Assembly (NCBI GenBank): GCA_022565335.1
Contig: JAIUMY010000022.1
Span: 1 to 38,388, forward strand
Direction of reading: 5' to 3'
DNA: 38,388 nt
Source: Opitutales bacterium
Lineage (GTDB): Bacteria; Verrucomicrobiota; Verrucomicrobiia; Opitutales; T3Sed10-336
The notes beneath the pieces were generated by a model, which had not been told where the DNA came from, searched no databases, and saw only the letters and a list, made by a program, of their open reading frames with translations. Shown in pieces: positions 1 to 7,052 of the stretch. How positions within the stretch are numbered: position 1 is the first letter of the stretch; the number at the start of each line of letters is the position of its first letter. The position numbers were made by a program, and so were the translations under genes.

Positions 1-95
1 TAAACCCGCTCGCTACGGGATTGCAGTCCAGAGCGGATCGCGGAGCACAAACAAGGAGTGGCTGCATTCTGCTGCCATCTGCGATTCCGTGGTTG

Positions 96-186
96 GGTGG
101 GCAGCAGGATGCAGCCCCTCCTTGGGGTGGGCAGCAGGATGCAGCCCCTCCTTGGGGTGGGCAGCAGGATGCAGCCCCTCCTTGGG
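96..186. repeat. 30-bp tandem repeat, three copies
   Basis: The unit GGTGGGCAGCAGGATGCAGC followed by CCCTCCTTGG repeats three times with a 30-bp period (GCAGCAGGATGCAGC starts at 101, 131 and 161). Copies appear identical. A partly diverged inverted copy (AAGGAGTGGCTGCATTCTGC, continuing TGCC) lies just upstream at about 53-76, so transcripts or single strands could fold into a long hairpin. Because the period is a multiple of three, open frames cross it on both strands, but nothing suggests it is translated. Confidence 0.9.
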
Positions 187-261
187 GGGTTGGGCCATGG
201 TGCTTGAATCGTTGGGTGAACCAACCCTCCCGGATCGCGGAGACGCTCGGTCTCCCGGATC

Positions 262-283
262 GCGGGGTAAACCCGCTCGCTAC
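262..283. repeat. GTAAA-loop palindrome, copy 1
   Basis: Stem GCGGG (262-266), loop GTAAA (267-271), stem CCCGC (272-276), then the tail TCGCTAC. It is preceded by GGATC. The same loop and flanks recur at 362 and 398 with different but self-complementary stems. Bases 1-17 carry the right half of another copy of this version. Confidence 0.8.
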
Positions 284-298
284 GTAAACAGCCGTCCA

Positions 299-312
299 AA
301 CTCTTACGAGTT
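299..312. repeat. Short hairpin AACTC-TTAC-GAGTT
   Basis: A five-base-pair stem with a TTAC loop. The 12-mer CTCTTACGAGTT at 301-312 recurs exactly at 10654-10665 in front of oadG. The neighbouring GCCAAGGCTATGGC (about 323-336) is another small palindrome. Function unknown. Confidence 0.5.
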
Positions 313-361
313 CCTCCTTCGCCAAGGCTATGGCGGGACCTGTCGGCTACAACAGCCAATC

Positions 362-383
362 GGGGCGTAAAGCCCCTCCGACA
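362..383. repeat. GTAAA-loop palindrome, copy 2
   Basis: Stem GGGGC (362-366), loop GTAAA (367-371), stem GCCCC (372-376), tail TCCGACA (377-383), preceded by AATC. Relative to copy 1 both stem arms changed together, so pairing is preserved. Confidence 0.8.
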
Positions 384-397
384 AAGGAGCGGGAATC

Positions 398-419
398 GGG
401 AGGTAAACTCCCTCCGACA
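398..419. repeat. GTAAA-loop palindrome, copy 3
   Basis: Stem GGGAG (398-402), loop GTAAA (403-407), stem CTCCC (408-412), tail TCCGACA (413-419), preceded by GAATC. The tail is identical to copy 2, while the stem is again different and self-complementary. Confidence 0.8.
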
Positions 420-607
420 GGAGGGGGGAGAGGAAAACGCGGAAATTAATTTGACCGGTGAACGAATTTCCTTGCCAGACAATAATTACCAATCATTCTT
501 GGACGGGTAATCGGGAGTTTGTTCCGAGTGCATGGCAATCCCGATTTTTCGCTTCGTTGTGTCTGGTTTGCAGGTTTCCTACAACGAGGCATGTAGAAAA
601 GTATACA

Positions 608-949
608 ATGGACATCTATGTGGGCAATTTGCCCTTCAAAACAAGTGAAGACGCCTTGCGCGATGCCTTCGCTCAACACGGGACAGTGGGAAATGTGAAA
701 ATCATTTCCGACTTTGAAACTGGCCGATCCAAAGGATTTGCCTTCGTAACAATGGATGATGCGGATGAGGCGAATAACGCCATCGAAGCATTGGATGGAG
801 CCGACTTTGAAGGTCGTCCCCTAAAGGTTAACCAGGCCCGTGAAAGGACTGAACGACGCCCCGGCGGCGGCGGTGGTGGCGGCGGAGGTTTCCGTCCCCG
901 CAACGGCGGCGGCGGCGGTGGCGGCGGTGGTCGCCGGGATCGCTACTAA
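608..949 (+). CDS. Glycine-rich RNA-binding protein (single RRM)
   Basis: A 113-residue single-RRM protein. RNP2 (IYVGNLPF) is at residues 3-10 and RNP1 (KGFAFVTM) at 42-49, with the aromatic residues that stack on RNA present in both. The rest of the RRM runs to about residue 80. The tail carries two runs of nine glycines separated by FRPRN and ends in RRDRY, which gives extra weak RNA contacts and flexibility. Such RRM-Gly proteins occur in cyanobacteria and Verrucomicrobia and are often cold-inducible; the exact role here is inferred. I chose the ATG at 608 because the RRM fold starts there. The frame stays open upstream to 458, but those residues look unlike protein. No Shine-Dalgarno is visible. 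A long untranslated leader (about 420-607) may carry regulation. The gene is monocistronic, closed by a terminator. Confidence 0.92.
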   Translation: MDIYVGNLPFKTSEDALRDAFAQHGTVGNVKIISDFETGRSKGFAFVTMDDADEANNAIEALDGADFEGRPLKVNQARERTERRPGGGGGGGGGFRPRNGGGGGGGGGRRDRY

Positions 950-984
950 TCCGACCGGGGGAATTTCATTCCCTTGAACAAGTA

Positions 985-1016
985 AAGACCGCTTCTCTTG
1001 AAGCGGTCTTTTTTTT
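985..1016 (+). terminator. Intrinsic terminator of the RRM gene
   Basis: A perfect 11-bp stem AAGACCGCTTC (985-995) / GAAGCGGTCTT (1000-1010) with a TCTT tetraloop, followed by an eight-T run (1009-1016). It lies 35 nt after the stop codon and separates the RRM gene from metH. Confidence 0.93.
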
Positions 1017-1030
1017 GCCTATACTAATAA

Positions 1031-1060
1031 CATATCAAGATATTCAGATATCTTGATATG
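1031..1060. promoter_or_regulatory. 13-bp palindromic operator candidate for metH
   Basis: CATATCAAGATAT (1031-1043), spacer TCAG, then its exact reverse complement ATATCTTGATATG (1048-1060). It sits between the upstream terminator and the metH promoter, and no T-run follows it, so it is more likely a dimeric-repressor site than a terminator. Each arm contains ATCAAGAT, reminiscent of ArsR-family operators linked to the SAM/SAH cycle (SahR type); that link is inference, and no regulator gene is in the window. Confidence 0.7.
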
Positions 1061-1063
1061 GCT

Positions 1064-1091
1064 TTGACATGGGTATGGTTTTCTGAATAAT
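1064..1091 (+). promoter_or_regulatory. Candidate sigma-70 promoter of metH
   Basis: A perfect -35 TTGACA (1064-1069), a 16-bp spacer and -10-like AATAAT (1086-1091). Transcription would start near 1098, only a few bases before the metH ATG at 1106. That fits the absence of a Shine-Dalgarno sequence and suggests a nearly leaderless mRNA. The -35 box begins 3 bp after the palindrome ends. Confidence 0.6.
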
Positions 1092-1105
1092 TCAACTTTA
1101 CGATT

Positions 1106-4100
1106 ATGGCAGTTAAAAAGAAAAGCAGTGCTTTCCCGGAATTGGAAAAGCTCCTCGCGGAGCGCATTGTCCTGTTGGACGGGGCAATGGGAACAATGAT
1201 CCAGGGATATACCTTAACCGAGGAGGATTTCCGCGGTGACCTCTTCACCGAAAACAAAGGTGACTTCAAGGGCAACAATGAGATGCTCTCTCTCACCCGT
1301 CCGGAAATCATCCGCGACATCCACCTTGATTTCATCCGGGCCGGAACGCGCATCATTGAGACAAACACGTTCAGTGCGAACCGTATCTCCCAAGCGGACT
1401 ATCATCTCGAAGAGGAGGTCTGTCGGCTGAATGAAGCCTCGGTTAAAGTGGCCAAGGAAGCTGCGGAGCGTTTCATGAAGGACAATCCCGGCGAAAAAGT
1501 CTTCGTTGCCGGAGCCCTGGGGCCCACCAACCGGACTGCGTCGATGTCGCCGGATGTCAATGACCCGGCCTATCGCGCCATCACTTTTGACCAGTTGGTG
1601 GACGCCTACTATGAACAGGCGAAGGCCCTGGCGGAGGCGGGCGTCGACCTCTTTCTGCCGGAAACGACGTTCGACACCCTTAATTTGAAAGCGGCCCTTT
1701 ACGCCTTGGACAAACTCTTCGATGAGCGTGGCGAAATCATGCCGGTCATCGCCTCGGTCACCATTACCGATGCTTCCGGCCGAACGCTCAGCGGGCAGAC
1801 GGTGGAGGCTTTCTGGAATTCCATCGCTCCCTACCAACCTTTTGCCATCGGCATTAACTGCGCTCTGGGGGCCGAAGAAATGCGACCGTACATTGAGGAA
1901 CTTTCCGGTTTGGCGGATTGCTACATCAGCTGTTATCCCAATGCGGGCTTGCCCAATGCCTTTGGCGGATACGATCAAAACCCCGAACAAATGGCTGCCC
2001 TGGTGGCGGATTTCGCCAAGCAAGGCTGGCTCAACATTGTCGGTGGGTGCTGTGGCTCCACCCCGGAACATATCGGTGCCATCGCCGAAGCGATGGCAGG
2101 CCTCGCACCACGAAAAGTCCCCGAGGTCAAACACATCCCCCGCTACAGCGGTCTGGAGCCATTGAACATTACCGAAACCACCGGGTTTTTGAATATCGGG
2201 GAACGCACCAATGTCACCGGTTCCCCCAGGTTTAAGAAGCTCGTCATCAAGGGGGATTTTGACACCGCTCTGAACATTGCCCGGCAGCAGGTCGAAAACG
2301 GCGCCAACATTATTGACATCAACTTTGACGAGGCCTTGCTCGACGGGGAAGAATCGATGCGCCACTTCCTCAACCTCATCGCTTCCGAGCCCGATATCGC
2401 CAAAGTGCCGGTGATGATCGACAGTTCCCGCTTCGGTATTTTGCTGGAGGGGCTCAAGTGCCTGCAGGGCAAATCCATCGTCAACTCCATCAGTCTGAAG
2501 GAGGGAGAGGAATCCTTCCTCAAGCAAGCCCGGGAAATTCGCCGCTACGGCGCCGCGATGGTGGTAATGGCCTTCGATGAGAAAGGGCAGGCCGCGACCA
2601 AGGATGAAAAGGTCCGCATCTGCAAGCGCTCCTACGACCTTTTGACCGGGGAAGCCGGGGTTCCTCCGGAAGACATCATCTTCGACCCCAATATTCTAAC
2701 CGTCGGCACCGGCATGGACGAGCATAACAACTATGCCGTTGACTTTATTGAGGCCATTCCGGAAATCAAAAAAGCCTGCCCGGGTTGTCTGGTCAGCGGG
2801 GGCTTGAGTAATATCTCCTTCTCCTTCCGTGGAAACAACCCGGTGCGCGAGGCCATGCACGCGGTTTTTCTGTACCATGCGGTGCAAAAAGGCCTGGACA
2901 TGGCCATCGTCAACGCCGGGATGCTGGGCAATTACGACGATATCCCGACCGAACTTCGGGACAAGGTGGAGGATGTCATCCTCAACCGCCATCCCGAAGC
3001 GACGGAGATCCTGATCGACTTTGCCGAAACGGTTAAAGCGGGAGCCAAAAAGGAAGTACAAACCCAGGAATGGCGTAACGGCACCTATAACGAACGCATC
3101 ACCCATGCTTTGGTCAAAGGCATTGTCACGCATATCACCGAGGATGTGGAGGAAGCCCGCCAGGACATGGACAAGCCGCTGGAAGTCATTGAAGGTCCCC
3201 TCATGGATGGCATGAAAGTGGTTGGCGATCTTTTTGGGGCGGGCAAGATGTTTCTCCCCCAAGTGGTCAAATCGGCCCGGGTGATGAAGAAAGCGGTCGC
3301 TCACCTCCTCCCCTACATGGAAGAGGAGAAAAAGAAAAACCCGAACACCAAGCCCAAGGCCAAGTTTCTCATCGCCACCGTCAAAGGGGATGTCCACGAC
3401 ATCGGCAAGAATATCGTTTCGGTGGTTCTTTCCTGTAACGGCTACGATGTGATCGACCTCGGCGTGATGGTCCCCTGCGACAAGATCCTCAAAGCGGCCA
3501 AGGAAAACAAGGTCGATTTCATTGGTTTAAGCGGCTTGATCACTCCTTCCCTTGATGAAATGGCGCATGTCGCTTCAGAGATGCAGCGCCAAGGGTTTGA
3601 GACCCCCCTCCTCATTGGTGGAGCGACCACCAGCCCGGCCCACACCGCGGTGAAAATTGCCACCCAATACAAGGAACCGGTGGTGCATGTTCTCGACGCC
3701 TCCCGGGTCACCGGAGTGGTCTCCAAGCTTCATTCGGATACCGCCAAGGCGGCTTATGTGGAGGAACTCGAAAAGGCCCACCAAGCGGCCCGGGACAAAC
3801 ACTACGGGCGCATGGAAGAGCGGAAGCTACTTTCCATTGAAGAGGCCCGGAAAAACCGTTTTCAGGAAAACTGGGAGGAATACACCCCGCCCAAGCCGTC
3901 TTTTCTGGGCGTGCGGGAATTCACCATCGATCTCCAGACGGTGGCCGACTACTTCGACTGGTCGCCCTTCTTCCAGGCCTGGGAACTTCACGGACGTTAT
4001 CCCCGCATTCTTGAGGACAAAGTGGTCGGTGAACAAGCCCGTGAACTTTTCAAAGAGGGCACGGCCCTGCTGGAGAAAATTATCGCGGAAAAATGGTTCA

Positions 4101-4831
4101 CCCTCAAGCTGGCCGCCGGATTTCTTCCGGCCAATAGCCAGGGCGACGATATCATTTGCTACACTGATGAATCCCGTAAGGAAGTTGCCGCCACCTACTA
4201 CACCCTACGCCAGCAAAGCCAGCGGCGAAAAGGCTCTCCGAATTACGCGCTGGCGGACTTTGTCGCTCCGGTGGAATCCGGAAAAGCCGACTACATCGGT
4301 GGATTTGCCGTCACTTCGGGACCCGAGGTGGACGAAATCGCCAAAACCTACGAGGACAAAAACGACGACTACACCTCCATCATGATCAAGGTGCTCGGGG
4401 ACCGCTTTGCCGAGGCCTGTGCCGAGTATTTGCACCATGAGATACGCAAGGCCTGGGGCTTTGGGGAAAACGAAGGCTTGGAAAAAGAGGACCTCATCCG
4501 CGAGCGTTACCAAGGCATTCGCCCCGCCGCCGGCTATCCGGCCTGCCCGGACCACACCGAAAAGCAAAAGCTCTTCGACTGGCTCGAAGCGGAAAAACGC
4601 AACGGCATGAAGCTCACCGAGAACTTTGCCATGTATCCCGGCGGTTCCGTTTCCGGGTTATACTTCTCGCATCCCAAGGCGCGTTATTTTGACGTTGGCA
4701 AAATCGGCAAGGACCAAGTCGAGGAATACGCCAAGCGCAAAGGTGAGTCGCTCGATTTTATTGAGAAATGGCTGTCTCCCAACCTCAGTTACGAGCCCAC
4801 CTCACCGGAGGCGATCCCGGCAACCACCTGA
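1106..4831 (+). CDS. metH: Cobalamin-dependent methionine synthase
   Basis: A 1241-residue, full-length four-module MetH. It transfers the methyl group of 5-methyltetrahydrofolate to homocysteine through methylcobalamin in the cytosol. Module 1 (about 1-330) binds homocysteine, with zinc ligands Cys252, Cys315 and Cys316 (GINC and VGGCCGS). Module 2 (about 350-620) is the pterin-binding barrel. Module 3 (about 650-900) is the cap plus B12-binding fold, with the cobalt-ligand motif DVHDIG at 762-767 followed by GLSGLITPS and GGATTS. Module 4 (about 920-1225) is the SAM-dependent reactivation domain, with the signature [12 protein letters not shown] at 1139-1150. The start ATG lies just behind a strong promoter and a palindrome. 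A B12 supply and a reactivating reductase are needed but are not encoded here. It supports the heavy SAM demand of the betaine genes elsewhere in the window. Confidence 0.97.
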   Translation: MAVKKKSSAFPELEKLLAERIVLLDGAMGTMIQGYTLTEEDFRGDLFTENKGDFKGNNEMLSLTRPEIIRDIHLDFIRAGTRIIETNTFSANRISQADYHLEEEVCRLNEASVKVAKEAAERFMKDNPGEKVFVAGALGPTNRTASMSPDVNDPAYRAITFDQLVDAYYEQAKALAEAGVDLFLPETTFDTLNLKAALYALDKLFDERGEIMPVIASVTITDASGRTLSGQTVEAFWNSIAPYQPFAIGINCALGAEEMRPYIEELSGLADCYISCYPNAGLPNAFGGYDQNPEQMAALVADFAKQGWLNIVGGCCGSTPEHIGAIAEAMAGLAPRKVPEVKHIPRYSGLEPLNITETTGFLNIGERTNVTGSPRFKKLVIKGDFDTALNIARQQVENGANIIDINFDEALLDGEESMRHFLNLIASEPDIAKVPVMIDSSRFGILLEGLKCLQGKSIVNSISLKEGEESFLKQAREIRRYGAAMVVMAFDEKGQAATKDEKVRICKRSYDLLTGEAGVPPEDIIFDPNILTVGTGMDEHNNYAVDFIEAIPEIKKACPGCLVSGGLSNISFSFRGNNPVREAMHAVFLYHAVQKGLDMAIVNAGMLGNYDDIPTELRDKVEDVILNRHPEATEILIDFAETVKAGAKKEVQTQEWRNGTYNERITHALVKGIVTHITEDVEEARQDMDKPLEVIEGPLMDGMKVVGDLFGAGKMFLPQVVKSARVMKKAVAHLLPYMEEEKKKNPNTKPKAKFLIATVKGDVHDIGKNIVSVVLSCNGYDVIDLGVMVPCDKILKAAKENKVDFIGLSGLITPSLDEMAHVASEMQRQGFETPLLIGGATTSPAHTAVKIATQYKEPVVHVLDASRVTGVVSKLHSDTAKAAYVEELEKAHQAARDKHYGRMEERKLLSIEEARKNRFQENWEEYTPPKPSFLGVREFTIDLQTVADYFDWSPFFQAWELHGRYPRILEDKVVGEQARELFKEGTALLEKIIAEKWFTLKLAAGFLPANSQGDDIICYTDESRKEVAATYYTLRQQSQRRKGSPNYALADFVAPVESGKADYIGGFAVTSGPEVDEIAKTYEDKNDDYTSIMIKVLGDRFAEACAEYLHHEIRKAWGFGENEGLEKEDLIRERYQGIRPAAGYPACPDHTEKQKLFDWLEAEKRNGMKLTENFAMYPGGSVSGLYFSHPKARYFDVGKIGKDQVEEYAKRKGESLDFIEKWLSPNLSYEPTSPEAIPATT

Positions 4832-4857
4832 TTACACGGAAGCAAATGAATGGAACG

Positions 4858-4889
4858 GAGTTGACGGCCCAGCGTATCGCCGTCAACTC
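4858..4889 (+). terminator. Hairpin between metH and hemF
   Basis: A perfect 11-bp inverted repeat GAGTTGACGGC (4858-4868) / GCCGTCAACTC (4879-4889) with a 10-nt loop, 26 nt after the metH stop. There is no T-run, so it may be a weak or factor-dependent terminator or an mRNA-stabilising element; hemF begins 20 nt later. Confidence 0.55.
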
Positions 4890-4909
4890 TACCCTTTCCG
4901 CATGACCTC

Positions 4910-5866
4910 ATGAATTTGGATCTTCCCAAGCCCTATGACCGAGTAAAGCCTTACCTCCTCCGCCTGCAGGATCAGTGGTGCGACACCCTGCGCGAAGAAG
5001 ACGATTACGGGGATTTCGAGGAAGACCAGTGGGAAAAACCCGGTGGGGGGGGCGGACGCACGCGGGTTTTGGCCTCGCGGGGGCATCTCGAAAAAGCCGG
5101 GGTAAATTTTTCCCACGTCAGGGGCGACTCCCTGCCCCCCTCCGCCACGGCCCGACGCCCTGAATTGGCGGGACGCCCCTTCCACGCGATGGGCGTTTCC
5201 CTGGTGGTTCATCCGAAAAACCCCCATGCGCCGACCAGTCACGCGAATTTCCGGTTTTTTTATGCGCCCGCCCAAAATGATCAGTCGGCCCGGTGGTGGT
5301 TTGGCGGAGGCTTCGACCTGACCCCCCACTACCCCTACCCGGAAGACGTTATACACTGGCACCGAACCGCCCGGGAAGCTTGCCAGCCGTTCGGTGAGGG
5401 CCTCTATCCCAAGTTGAAGAAGTGGTGCGATGGCTATTTTTTTCTCAAACACCGCAACGAAACCCGGGGCGTTGGTGGCTTGTTTTTCGACGACTGGGAC
5501 CAACCCGATTTCGCCACTGCCCAGGCTTTTTGGGAAAACGTCGGCAACCATTTCATGCCGGCCTATCTGCCGATTCTGCAAAAACGGAAAAACACGCCCT
5601 ACCGGGGGCGGGAAAGAAATTTCCAGCTCTATCGCCGGGGACGATACGTGGAATTCAATCTGGTTTATGACCGCGGGACTTTATTCGGCTTACAATCGGG
5701 GGGGAGGACGGAATCGATCCTCATGTCCCTACCCCCCATGGCCCGCTGGGAATACGACTGGCAAGCCGAACCGGGCTCTCCCGAGGAGAATCTGCAAAAA
5801 AACTATCTTCACCCCCGGGAGTGGCTGGACGAACTCGCCCCGCCGAAACCAAACCAATCCGGTTGA
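4910..5866 (+). CDS. hemF: Oxygen-dependent coproporphyrinogen III oxidase
   Basis: A 318-residue HemF, of usual family length. It converts coproporphyrinogen III to protoporphyrinogen IX by two O2-dependent oxidative decarboxylations in heme synthesis. Family signatures are present in order: [12 protein letters not shown] (91-102) leading into SHANFRFF (110-117), [15 protein letters not shown] (129-143), [10 protein letters not shown], and the C-terminal [13 protein letters not shown] block with [12 protein letters not shown]. The protein is soluble and normally dimeric. It follows metH by 78 nt across a hairpin, and the aminotransferase follows 60 nt later, so co-transcription is possible. 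The start has no Shine-Dalgarno, and no upstream in-frame start looks better. The gene implies at least microaerobic growth; the oxygen-independent HemN is not in this window. Confidence 0.95.
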   Translation: MNLDLPKPYDRVKPYLLRLQDQWCDTLREEDDYGDFEEDQWEKPGGGGGRTRVLASRGHLEKAGVNFSHVRGDSLPPSATARRPELAGRPFHAMGVSLVVHPKNPHAPTSHANFRFFYAPAQNDQSARWWFGGGFDLTPHYPYPEDVIHWHRTAREACQPFGEGLYPKLKKWCDGYFFLKHRNETRGVGGLFFDDWDQPDFATAQAFWENVGNHFMPAYLPILQKRKNTPYRGRERNFQLYRRGRYVEFNLVYDRGTLFGLQSGGRTESILMSLPPMARWEYDWQAEPGSPEENLQKNYLHPREWLDELAPPKPNQSG

Positions 5867-5926
5867 AAAACAACCCTCTGTTGACATTACTGACAGAACC
5901 CTCTTTTAACTAAACACCAAACCACT

Positions 5927-7009
5927 ATGAGCTATAAATTATTCATTCCCGGCCCCGTCGCCGTCTCTGACAAGACCTACGCCGCCATGACCACCCCCGT
6001 AGTCGGGCACCGCAGCCCCGACTTCGTTGAACTCTACAATGCCGTACAACCGGGCTTGCAGAAACTTTTCTACACCAAAGATCCGGTGTATATCAGCACC
6101 TCCAGCGCCTGGGGCGTCATGGAAGGAGCCCTGCGGAACCTCTGCCGCAAAAAGGTACTCAACTGCATGAGCGGCGCCTTTTCCGACAAATGGAATGACG
6201 TCTCCAAGCGTTGCGCCAAAGACGCCGGCGCCTTGAAATACGACTGGGGCACACCCCTGGACCCGGAGGATATCCGCAAGGAACTGAGTACCGGCGAGTA
6301 TGATGTGATTACCTTTATTCACAACGAAACCTCGACCGGCACGATGAATCCGATTGAGGAAATCATGGCCGTGGTGCGCGAATTCCCGGAGGTGATTTCG
6401 GTGGTCGATACCGTCAGCTCCTTCTCCGTTCTGCCCATCAAGAAGGACGAACTCGGCATCGATGTCATGCTGACCGGCTCCCAGAAAGCCCTCGCTCTGC
6501 CGCCGGGCCTTTCCCTGATCAGTGTTTCCCAGCGGGCGCTGGACCGGGCCAAGGAATTGCCCGACCGGGGCTATTACTTCGATTTTCACGAATTCCAGAA
6601 AAACCATGAAAAGGGCATGACCCCCAGCACTCCGGTCATTCCCCTCATCAATGGTCTGCGCTCCAAGCTCGGGGACATCGAGGCCGAAGGCGTGGAAAAC
6701 CGCTATGCCCGCCACCACGAGCTAAACGAATTGGTTCGCGGTTGGGTCCGCCAACACGGTTTCCAACTCCTCCCGCCCGAGGAATTCGGCTCCCGTTCGC
6801 TTTGCTGCGTTCGCAATGACCGCGACATCGACTTGCCCGCGCTCAACAAAACGCTCAAGGAGCGCTACCAATGTGTCATTGACGGCGGCTATGGAAAAAT
6901 CAAGGGCCAGACCTTCCGTATCTCCAATATGGGGGACGAAACCAAGGAAACGATTTCCGCGCTTCTGGACCAATTAACCGAAATCCTCGGCGAAATGGGC
7001 AAACTATAG
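5927..7009 (+). CDS. Class V aminotransferase (alanine/serine-glyoxylate type)
   Basis: A 360-residue PLP enzyme of the class V aminotransferase fold that includes alanine-glyoxylate and serine-pyruvate transaminases. Visible features are the N-terminal LFIPGP segment typical of this group, the phosphate/cofactor region STSSAWGVMEGAL, VVDTVSS with the aspartate expected to contact the pyridine nitrogen, and the Schiff-base Lys187 in TGSQKAL. The C-terminal domain ends RISNMGD. The protein is cytosolic, and no signal is seen. The substrate cannot be fixed from sequence: alanine, serine or glycine against glyoxylate/pyruvate, or a serine-biosynthesis role, are all plausible. It is 60 nt after hemF and 43 nt before topB, possibly in one transcript. 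Confidence 0.85.
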   Translation: MSYKLFIPGPVAVSDKTYAAMTTPVVGHRSPDFVELYNAVQPGLQKLFYTKDPVYISTSSAWGVMEGALRNLCRKKVLNCMSGAFSDKWNDVSKRCAKDAGALKYDWGTPLDPEDIRKELSTGEYDVITFIHNETSTGTMNPIEEIMAVVREFPEVISVVDTVSSFSVLPIKKDELGIDVMLTGSQKALALPPGLSLISVSQRALDRAKELPDRGYYFDFHEFQKNHEKGMTPSTPVIPLINGLRSKLGDIEAEGVENRYARHHELNELVRGWVRQHGFQLLPPEEFGSRSLCCVRNDRDIDLPALNKTLKERYQCVIDGGYGKIKGQTFRISNMGDETKETISALLDQLTEILGEMGKL

Positions 7010-7052
7010 GTTTGCCCTTCTCTCCCCTCCACTCTCCCCACCGCCACTGCGA

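Larger units (their letters stand above)
1..440. repeat. Gene-free repeat patchwork at left edge
   Basis: No credible gene is visible; the short open frames here are built from repeats. The stretch contains a 30-bp tandem repeat, an inverted partial copy of it, direct repeats (TAAACCCGCTCGCTACG at 1-17 and again at 268-284; GGATCGCGG at 35, 231 and 256), a GGAGAC/GTCTCC hairpin at 239-255, and three hairpins with a GTAAA loop. It looks like an intergenic cluster of REP-like palindromic elements. No transposase fragment was recognised inside it. Its left boundary lies outside the window. Confidence 0.75.

Noticed and set aside
21..370. Open frames across the 30-bp tandem repeat, both strands
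   Set aside because: They exist only because the period is divisible by three; composition is repeat-driven and no start signal or homology is visible.
1..440. CRISPR array
   Set aside because: Repeats are contiguous or irregularly spaced, with no unique spacers of even length and no cas genes nearby.
458..607. N-terminal extension of the RRM protein
   Set aside because: The RRM fold begins at the ATG at 608, and the upstream residues lack any domain character; treated as leader.
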